The translations under genes were made by a program, and so were the position numbers. From positions 1-18,198 of the forward strand of contig CAYZRX010000079.1 in assembly GCA_964480945.1 (NCBI GenBank): 18,198 bases of DNA, written 5' to 3'. Of this stretch, positions 1-5,612 are shown in pieces. The number at the start of each line of letters is the position of its first letter. Positions within the stretch are counted from its first letter, which is position 1. Source of the DNA: VGWB01 sp964480945 (GTDB lineage Bacteria > Bacteroidota > Ignavibacteria > UBA10030). The notes beneath the pieces were generated by a model that was not told the origin of the DNA, did no database searches, and was given only the letters and a program-made list of their open reading frames with translations.

Positions 1-17
1 GAGAAGGAAACCGTAGA

Positions 18-1208
18 ATGGCTCTGGAACAGACCTGGAGGTGGTTCGGTCCCGACGATCCTCTCACGCTCGAGGAAATACGACAAACAGGCGCGACCGG
101 CATCGTCACGGCGCTGCACCACATTCCCGTCGGCGAAATCTGGCCTGTGGAGGAAATCAAGAAGAGGAAAGTAAGCATCGAAGGCCAAGGGTTGAGGTGG
201 TCAGTGGCCGAGAGCCTCCCCGTTCACGAAGCCATAAAGACGAGGAAGGGCAACTTCCGGCGGTTCATAGAAAACTACAAGGAGTCAATTCGAAACTTGG
301 GAGCGTGCGGCATCGACACGGTGTGCTACAATTTCATGCCAGTGCTTGACTGGTCGCGCACCGACCTTACCGTCGTCTTCAACGATGGTTCGATCACCAC
401 CGAGTTCGAAGCGAAGGTCTTCGCGGCATTCGACCTCTTCATCCTGAAACGACCGAGAGCAGAAAGCGAGTGCAGCAACGATGATCTCCGTCGCGCGAAA
501 GAGTATTTCGAGGCGCTGGACGAGGAGAAGAGAAGGATCCTCGAGCAGACCGTGCTCCTCGGTTTCCCCGGCTCAGGCGATGCTTATACGCTCGAAGGAT
601 TGCGCCGAGCACTCAGCAGGTATGATGACGTCGGTGAGCATGGCCTTCGAGAGCACCTGCGGCAGTTCCTCGTGGAAATTATCCCGGTCGCTCAGGAGTC
701 CGGCGTGCTGATGGCCATTCACCCCGACGATCCCCCGTGGCCGTTGCTCGGCCTACCGAGAATTGTGAGCAGCGAACGAGATATCGAACAGGTGCTGAGC
801 GCAGTCGATTCTCCGTCCAACGGTATCACGCTCTGTACGGGTTCGTTGGGGGCCCATCCCGACAATGATCTCGTCAGAATGGCCGAGCGCTTCGCGAGCC
901 GGATCAATTTTGTGCATCTCCGCAACGTCACCAGGACTTCCGACGGAGGCTTCATTGAAGACAACCATTTGGATGGCGATGTAGATTTGTACGGCGTTAT
1001 GAAGGGACTCCTGATCGAACAGAAGCGGCGGGAAGATGAAGGAAGAAATGATAGACGAATGCCCTTCCGTCCTGATCATGGACATCTCATGTCAACAGAG
1101 AGGAACAAACAGGACATCTACCCGGGCTATTCATTGTTCGGACGAATGAGGGGGTTGGCTGAGCTGAGAGGGATGGAGCTAGGGATCAGGCGATCGTTGG
1201 GCCTGTGA
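18..1208 (+). CDS. uxuA: Mannonate dehydratase
   Basis: Dehydrates D-mannonate to 2-keto-3-deoxy-D-gluconate in the cytoplasmic hexuronate (glucuronate) pathway. The 396-aa product has about the length of the E. coli enzyme and opens with the family hallmark EQTWRWFGPDDP followed by GATGIVTALHHIP. Metal-site candidates seen in order are His235 (IHPDDPP), Cys273 (CTGSLGAHP), His300 (VHLRN) and Asp353 (PDHGH), the His/Cys/His/Asp set known for the family. The start is supported by an AGAAGGA ribosome site about 9 bases upstream. It is the only intact gene on the plus strand and converges on the alpha/beta hydrolase gene. No other hexuronate-pathway gene is visible in the window, so its operon probably lies to the left. 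Confidence 0.96.
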   Translation: MALEQTWRWFGPDDPLTLEEIRQTGATGIVTALHHIPVGEIWPVEEIKKRKVSIEGQGLRWSVAESLPVHEAIKTRKGNFRRFIENYKESIRNLGACGIDTVCYNFMPVLDWSRTDLTVVFNDGSITTEFEAKVFAAFDLFILKRPRAESECSNDDLRRAKEYFEALDEEKRRILEQTVLLGFPGSGDAYTLEGLRRALSRYDDVGEHGLREHLRQFLVEIIPVAQESGVLMAIHPDDPPWPLLGLPRIVSSERDIEQVLSAVDSPSNGITLCTGSLGAHPDNDLVRMAERFASRINFVHLRNVTRTSDGGFIEDNHLDGDVDLYGVMKGLLIEQKRREDEGRNDRRMPFRPDHGHLMSTERNKQDIYPGYSLFGRMRGLAELRGMELGIRRSLGL

Positions 1209-1238
1209 CGCGGAAACCGAGGACACTTGCCGCGATTC

Positions 1239-1287
1239 CGCCGCTTGTTGGTTTGCACCCTGCTGTTCTGAGCGTCTGGAAGCGGCG
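1239..1287. repeat. Inverted repeat in the convergent gap after uxuA
   Basis: CGCCGCTT at 1239-1246 is perfectly complementary to AAGCGGCG at 1280-1287, with a 33-base loop. It lies in the 144-bp gap between uxuA (+) and the hydrolase (-). A transcription-termination role is possible, but there is no clean T tract and the loop is long, so this is weak. Confidence 0.3.
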
Positions 1288-1352
1288 TTCGTCTTGTCGG
1301 GAGGGAATAACAGCAACTTTGGTTCTGCAGAAGGATTCAGCGGGACCACGCT

Positions 1353-2243
1353 TCATGGAAAAAACGGGTTTGCCTGGACGGCAGAAGGAAGACTGGTCAA
1401 CGGGGCAAGGTAGGAGCGAATCGCCTGGACGACGTCCCTGCTGTGCGTTCGGGCATTCGTCTCAAGATCGATTTCCGTCGCCTGCGGGATGGCCGCGGCC
1501 ATCCTCTTCATCGTTTCCGGTTCGTGCAGCTTGTCTTTCGAGGCATTGACGATGAGCGTGGGACCGTCCACCGTCCTCAGGATGCTCCAAACCTCGTACG
1601 ACCAAACGGTCATTGCCGCCTTCTTCAATTTCCAGGGGTCCGCTGCATCGAGCGCATGGCAGTACTTCTCGTATTGCGCCCGGTCGGCATCGATGTTGAG
1701 CCGGAATCGCCTCAAGTACCATTTCACCGTCGGGCGGATCAAGGCGTAGAGTCCGGGATAGAACAGCGTGATAACGGCCTTCCAAAAGGCAGGAACCCGA
1801 AAGGCGGCATTTGGAGCGATCAAGACAAGACATCCCGGCTTCTTTGTGAGAGAACGATAGGACTCGAGAATCGCCGTAGCGCCAAGTGAGCTCCCGCAGA
1901 GAACATAGCCGCCCGGCACAAGGCTCAGCTGATCGATGAGGTCAACGATGTCGCTGGCGATGTCTTCCACGCCATAACCTGCCCTCCCCTTTACCTCCGC
2001 TGAGATTTTCTCGCGGGTCTCCACATAATAGACTCTGAAGTCCTTTGTCATCTCGCGGAGGACCTCCTTCCAGGCCCCGATCTGCGAGATCCAACCGGCG
2101 ACAAAAACCAGGGGAGGAGACGCGCTCCCCTGCAGGGGTGTGAACGAAACAAGACGAAGCGTGACCTGCGAAGAAATCGCGCATTGTTCATCCCGGTAGG
2201 TTGCGCCCGGGCTGCAATATTCGGAGAGTGCTTCTTCTTGCAT
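1353..2243 (-). CDS. Alpha/beta hydrolase
   Basis: An alpha/beta-hydrolase-fold protein of 296 aa with no signal peptide, so probably cytoplasmic. The first strand and oxyanion region (PPLVFVAGW) are near residues 43-51. The nucleophile elbow GSSLG puts the catalytic Ser at about 119. A late Asp lies in NASKDKLHE and the C-terminal His in ARTHSRDV, which completes a plausible Ser-Asp-His triad. The substrate cannot be told: esterase, thioesterase or C-C hydrolase are all open. Its ATG is only 2 bases downstream of the FGGY kinase stop codon, so the two genes are almost certainly co-transcribed and translationally coupled, which suggests a role in the same sugar or sugar-ester pathway. Confidence 0.85.
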   Translation of the reverse strand: MQEEALSEYCSPGATYRDEQCAISSQVTLRLVSFTPLQGSASPPLVFVAGWISQIGAWKEVLREMTKDFRVYYVETREKISAEVKGRAGYGVEDIASDIVDLIDQLSLVPGGYVLCGSSLGATAILESYRSLTKKPGCLVLIAPNAAFRVPAFWKAVITLFYPGLYALIRPTVKWYLRRFRLNIDADRAQYEKYCHALDAADPWKLKKAAMTVWSYEVWSILRTVDGPTLIVNASKDKLHEPETMKRMAAAIPQATEIDLETNARTHSRDVVQAIRSYLAPLTSLPSAVQANPFFP

Positions 2244-2245
2244 GC

Positions 2246-3832
2246 TTACCGCCTCAACAGGCCGCGGTTCAAGCGGGCGTACATTTTTCGATTCTGCCGA
2301 TAGATCGTCTTGAATTCACGGAACCGCTCGTCGTACAGGTTCCGATTCGCAGGGTTCGGCATAAACTGGCGTCGTATCCTCACGAAGTTCTTGATATCCT
2401 CGAATCTGGGGATGTAACCCAGCGTCATACTGGCAAGAAGTGCGATCCCCTTCGCCCCTGCTTGCTGCGGATTTTCCGCCTGATTGATCTTTCTGTTCGT
2501 GATGTCTGCCATAATCTGACACCAGACTTCGCTTTTTGCGCCACCCCCGACGATGCCCAACTCCTCTACCGGCGCATAGAGGTTCTCCAGCGTCTCCATC
2601 GCCCACCGGGTGTTGAAGGCGATCCCTTCGAACACCGCCCGAATGATATGTTCTCGCGAGTGATTGAGGCTGACGTTGAAGAGCCCGGCCCTCACGGTTT
2701 CGTCATCCAGCGGGGACCGCTCCCCGAACATCCAAGGAGTGAAGATCAGGCCGCCTGCACCCGGCCCGACTTTTTCGGCCAGCGAATCGAGCAGCTCGTA
2801 GATATTGGGCACGTTCGCTTCTGCCTTGAGCTGTTCTTCGTGGTAAAGCACGTTCTTCTTCAACCACTCGAGACAGATACCGGCTGTTTCCTGGTGCGCC
2901 ATTCCAAGATAGTACTTCTCGGGATACGCACTTCCAACGCAGCCCGTATAGTGCTGCAAATCGATCTTCCGCTTCGTGAAGTGCCCTGCAACCCATCCGC
3001 TTGTGCCGAGTGAGATATGCAGCTCGCCCTCATTGATCGCGCCCGAACCGAGAGCTGCCACCGTCATGTCGCCACCCCCATTGACAATCGGAGTGCCGGG
3101 GCGGAGGCCGGTCAACTCTGCCGCATCGGGAGTCACCCTGCCGACCACAGCTGCGCTCTCCTTGACCTCGGCCAGCTGATCGACCGTGATCCCTGCCAGC
3201 TTGCAGAGCTCGGGAGACCATTGATTCCTGTTGTCCCTTGTGTCAAGCAGCCACCAGATGACCGCTACATCCACCGACGTGACCATGTTGCCGGTGAGCT
3301 TGTAGATAACGAAATCTTTTGCGTCGAGGTACTTATGGGCGTGAGCGAACACCTCCGGCTCGTATTTCTTGAGCCACAGGATCTTTCCGATCTGATCCTT
3401 CCCCGTATGCCCGGGCGTCCCTCCGGTAATTCGGAGGAATTTGAGAAGGCGGAAGATATTATAACCCTTGATGCGCGGCGGCGTCCAGAGGAGTTCCCCG
3501 ATGATCTCCGCGCTCCTACCATCAAGCCATGTCATTGATGGCCGCAGGGGCGACCCGCTTCTATCGACCGGAACCAGACATTGCATGAGTGTCGAGAAGG
3601 TCATGCCGACGACTTCGTTCGGGCTGACTCCCGTTTTCCGTATCACTTCACGCGTTGTTTCGCACACTGCCTTCCACCAATCGAGGGGATCCGCCTCAGC
3701 ATATCCGGGAGCCGGATGTCTCGTCTCATAGAACCGTTGCGCAGTGTCGACAATGTCGCCAAAGACCGTTACAAGGATGGCCTTATCGGAGCTTGTCCCC
3801 ATATCGTGTGCGACGATGTACTTGTCCGGCAT
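2246..3832 (-). CDS. FGGY-family carbohydrate kinase (xylulokinase-like)
   Basis: An ATP-dependent sugar kinase of the FGGY family, 528 aa, slightly longer than typical xylulokinases (about 480-500 aa). The N-terminal phosphate loop HDMGTSS is at residues 9-15. The sugar-binding MTWLDGR segment is near 100-106. GGGDMTVAALGSG holds the candidate catalytic Asp255, and LHISLGTSGW and GIVGGGAKSEVWCQ form the C-terminal nucleotide-binding domain. The overall pattern is closest to the xylulokinase branch, but the substrate (xylulose, gluconate, erythritol and so on) cannot be settled by eye. It is the first gene of a two-gene unit with the hydrolase. No strong Shine-Dalgarno is visible before the ATG. 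Confidence 0.9.
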   Translation of the reverse strand: MPDKYIVAHDMGTSSDKAILVTVFGDIVDTAQRFYETRHPAPGYAEADPLDWWKAVCETTREVIRKTGVSPNEVVGMTFSTLMQCLVPVDRSGSPLRPSMTWLDGRSAEIIGELLWTPPRIKGYNIFRLLKFLRITGGTPGHTGKDQIGKILWLKKYEPEVFAHAHKYLDAKDFVIYKLTGNMVTSVDVAVIWWLLDTRDNRNQWSPELCKLAGITVDQLAEVKESAAVVGRVTPDAAELTGLRPGTPIVNGGGDMTVAALGSGAINEGELHISLGTSGWVAGHFTKRKIDLQHYTGCVGSAYPEKYYLGMAHQETAGICLEWLKKNVLYHEEQLKAEANVPNIYELLDSLAEKVGPGAGGLIFTPWMFGERSPLDDETVRAGLFNVSLNHSREHIIRAVFEGIAFNTRWAMETLENLYAPVEELGIVGGGAKSEVWCQIMADITNRKINQAENPQQAGAKGIALLASMTLGYIPRFEDIKNFVRIRRQFMPNPANRNLYDERFREFKTIYRQNRKMYARLNRGLLRR

Positions 3833-3909
3833 TGTTGTGAATCGCGCTGATCGGTAGTTGTCTGTTCCCGCGGTGTGGCTATCGGGAGATGGGCGGTTCA
3901 GTGTTCACG

Positions 3910-3938
3910 AATGTAGAGAGATGGTTCGGCATAGTCAA
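3910..3938 (-). promoter_or_regulatory. Candidate sigma70-type promoter for the kinase-hydrolase unit
   Basis: On the minus strand a TTGACT box (3938-3933) is followed after exactly 17 bases by TACATT (3915-3910). This matches the -35 consensus at 5 of 6 and the -10 consensus at 4 of 6, with ideal spacing. It would give a leader of about 70 nt before the kinase ATG at 3832. The same stretch can be read loosely as a Bacteroidota TTTG/TAnnTTTG promoter (TTTG, 20 bases, TACATTCG). Confidence 0.45.
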
Positions 3939-3969
3939 ACCGAAAAGAGGCGATGAGGGGGTCCGCTGC

Positions 3970-4003
3970 AACGACCGGTCTGCAACTCCATCCGACGGTC
4001 GTT
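3970..4003. repeat. 8-bp inverted repeat upstream of the kinase promoter
   Basis: AACGACCG (3970-3977) and CGGTCGTT (3996-4003) are perfect complements separated by 18 bases. The element lies about 30 bases upstream of the candidate -35 box of the kinase unit. It could be a regulator-binding dyad or just a hairpin; nothing decides between them. Confidence 0.3.
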
Positions 4004-4033
4004 TAGAGGGCAAAGCCTTCCGAACAAAAAAAG

Positions 4034-4133
4034 ATCTCGCGGGCACTGCCCGGAGAGGGCAAGCGACAATTTCCCGCACCGTAGAGGAAACCGTCACTGT
4101 AAGTCGGATGAGAATCCGACCTGCCCGCGAGAT
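4034..4133 (+). ncRNA. Candidate structured RNA, four-helix junction; 3' part resembles a cobalamin riboswitch
   Basis: ATCTCGCGGGCA (4034-4045) pairs perfectly over 12 bp with TGCCCGCGAGAT (4122-4133). Inside are a 5-bp hairpin TGCCC/GGGCA (4047-4061, loop GGAGA), an interrupted helix GAC..TTTCC with GGAAA..GTC (4065-4095), and a perfect 7-bp hairpin GTCGGAT/ATCCGAC (4103-4120) capped by the GNRA tetraloop GAGA. The GNRA loop exists only in the plus-strand transcript, which favours that orientation. CACTGTAA and ACCTGCC followed by the closing stem are reminiscent of the 3' core of cobalamin riboswitches, but the conserved 5' GGTG..AA.TCC T-loop is not seen, so it would be a degenerate, deleted or different RNA. 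No plus-strand gene follows it. Confidence 0.4.
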
Positions 4134-4149
4134 ACACTCTGCAAGCCGA

Positions 4150-4349
4150 CTATCTCAACAGAATCTTCTGCTTCGTCTCGACGCAGTCTCTGGCCCGTCC
4201 CGAATGCCACAAAGTGATCCCTTCAGGAGATGGCATTCGGCACAAGGCGGCAGAAGTATATGCCGCCGACAACGTTCGATGCAACCCACGTCATTCTTTG
4301 CCCTGACTCGCCAGTAGTACGTTGTCGCAAGAGAGATGGTGCTTCGGGT
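4150..4349 (-). pseudogene. Remnant of a T9SS-exported protein (Fn3-like fragment plus sorting-domain tail)
   Basis: Three minus-strand frames carry consecutive pieces of one kind of protein. First comes TTYYWRVRAKNDVG (about 4280-4340), typical of the end of a fibronectin type III-like domain. Then NVVGGIYFCRL in a second frame resembles the GIYFYRL strand of T9SS type A sorting domains. Then DCVETKQKILLR followed by TAG at 4152-4150, in a third frame, resembles the VETKKMLLLR end of the same domain. The intact amidase at 5611 ends in the same style. Sequence normally found between an Fn3 domain and the sorting domain is missing, so deletions and frameshifts have both occurred. A 10-bp inverted repeat sits between the second and third pieces. 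The parent protein cannot be identified. Confidence 0.6.
4200..4240. repeat. 10-bp inverted repeat inside the T9SS remnant
   Basis: CCGAATGCCA (4200-4209) and TGGCATTCGG (4231-4240) are perfect complements around a 21-base loop. The repeat lies between the RL and VETK motifs of the sorting-domain remnant, where intact domains usually have only a handful of residues. It therefore looks like a short insertion of about 45-50 bases. No coding capacity and no clear target duplication were seen. Confidence 0.5.
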
Positions 4350-4462
4350 GCAAGGGAAAACCTTCAATACAAAACTACTGCACTTCCGATTGAAAGGCAA
4401 CAGAGCTAGTTTGCGGGGAAAAAACGGGGGTTTTATTGAAGAATTTCAGCCAAATACAAAGA
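4350..4462. other. Non-coding remainder of the 3833-4553 gap
   Basis: No gene, motif or convincing repeat was recognised in this part of the 720-bp gap. It may be further decayed sequence of the T9SS-exported gene, but no protein similarity is visible in any frame. A run of A residues followed by GGGGG and TTTT lies near 4420-4436 without a clear stem. Confidence 0.4.
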
Positions 4463-4501
4463 ATCCCCGCCTGCCCGTCCACATCACGATCAGGCGGGGA
4501 T
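4463..4501 (-). terminator. Hairpin terminator downstream of the GHL10-GH94 chimera
   Basis: ATCCCCGCCTG (4463-4473) pairs perfectly over 11 bp with CAGGCGGGGAT (4491-4501), with a 17-base loop. Read on the minus strand it comes 52 bases after the chimera's stop codon and is followed by TTCTTTGTATTTG, which is T-rich but not a continuous run. It is the strongest terminator-like stem in the window. Confidence 0.6.
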
Positions 4502-4553
4502 CTTGACCGATGAACCCGCAGGAAGAGGCTTGAAGGCCGTCTTCTTCAGAGTG

Positions 4554-5489
4554 CTATCCCATCGTAACGACAACCTCGTTGATCGACCCCGGCTTCTGGG
4601 GCGGGATCGGACATGTGACCTGTCGCCCGTTGAGGCTTATCGACTTCACCCCTTTCTGAACTCGTCCCGGATTCTTCACTTGAATTCTGAATGTGGCTCC
4701 CCTCCATTGCCGGGTGACCTCGAATCCTTGCCAGTCGCCCGGAATGCACGGGTCGACGATCAGTCCGTCAAAGCCCGGCCGGATGCCCAGGATCCAGTGC
4801 GTCGCTGCGGTGTACACCCAGCCGGCGCTTCCCGTGAGCCACGGGTGCCGCGCTCGTCCGCACGCCGTGTGGTCTCTTCCCATGATGAATTGGCAGTAGG
4901 AATACGGTTCCGCTTCCCGCATTTCAATCATGTCGTTTTGGTTGTACGGAAGGAGAGCGTCGTAGAGCTTCATCGCGAGGTCCCCCCTCCCCAGCTTGCA
5001 TTCGGCGATCATCGCCCAGTCCGGATGTACCACGGACACGTTCCTCGTTGAATCAAGTGCGCTGGAGGATGCCCCGCTGAGTTTTACGCGATAGGGATTG
5101 AACCAGGCGTGCAACTCCATGCCGCGCTTGTATGCCTCCTGCACGGCAAACTGGAGAGGGTCGTAATAATCGCCGGGGGGCGTGCCCTGGGATCCGGTGA
5201 GCCAAGAAGACCATGGCTCGTACGGTGACGCGTAGAACGCGTCGCAGGCAGAACGCACCTGGAGAATAACCGCATTGAATCCGGCACTTGCCAACCGGTC
5301 GAGCAATGAGGTGAGCTGAGTTTGTTGCACCTGCGAGGAGAGTCCAGGCGAAGACGGCTAGTCGATGTTTGTTACCGTCGCTATCCAGACGTCGCGGAAT
5401 TCACGTTTCGGGGAAGCTTGACCGAACGCCAGCGAGAAGGAGATTACAGAAGAAGCCGTGAGAATCACCAATCTGTTGCAAGGGCCCAT
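4554..5489 (-). pseudogene. Broken chimera: secreted GHL10/DUF187 N-terminus fused to GH94 phosphorylase C-terminus
   Basis: The gene starts at ATG 5489-5487 with GGAG about 7 bases upstream. It encodes a hydrophobic signal peptide ending near FGQA, then FRDVWIATVTNID. There an in-frame TAG (5360-5358) stands where GHL10-type glycosidases have Trp (NIDWP). The frame then continues with PSSPGLSSQ and the family motifs GFNAVILQVR and HAWFNPYRV. At VHPDWAM (about 5018) the protein switches to IAECKLGRGDLA and stays GH94 to the end (EPYSYCQFIMG, WLTGSAGW, WILGIRPGFDGL, VKNP), matching about 80% of residues of the GH94 tail at 17722. A GTG at 5330 could restart translation, but the product would be half of one fold and a quarter of another. 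A working enzyme is unlikely. Confidence 0.8.
4951..5018. repeat. 68-bp exact repeat, copy 1 (chimera breakpoint)
   Basis: Bases 4951-5018 are identical to 18119-18186, while the adjoining 28 bases (4923-4950) differ at 9 positions. One end of the block is exactly the point where the chimera stops being GHL10-like. See the matching entry at 18119. Confidence 0.95.
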
Positions 5490-5596
5490 AGGCTGCTCCG
5501 AAACTGTGGCAACATTTCAACAATTCCCTCAGCTCAGGTTCTTGCCGGCCTGCTTTCGGGTGAAGGTGAAACGGCTCAATCTTATTCGTAAGAAGG

Positions 5597-5612
5597 GAGG
5601 ACATAACTCCTC
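5597..5612 (-). terminator. Small hairpin at the amidase stop codon
   Basis: GAGGA/TCCTC with a 6-base loop overlaps the amidase stop codon and is followed on the minus strand by pyrimidine-rich CCTTCTTACG. At 5 bp it is short and only a weak terminator candidate. Confidence 0.25.

Noticed and set aside
2201..3013. 270-aa plus-strand open frame opposite the FGGY kinase
   Set aside because: Shadow of the kinase's C-terminal domain; no motif, and the minus frame has all family signatures.
3879..4097. 72-aa minus-strand open frame upstream of the kinase
   Set aside because: No motif, overlaps the candidate promoter and structured RNA, no ribosome site of note.
4034..4133. Firm call as a cobalamin riboswitch
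   Set aside because: The 3' features fit, but the conserved 5' core is not visible and no B12-related gene follows, so only a candidate structured RNA is reported.
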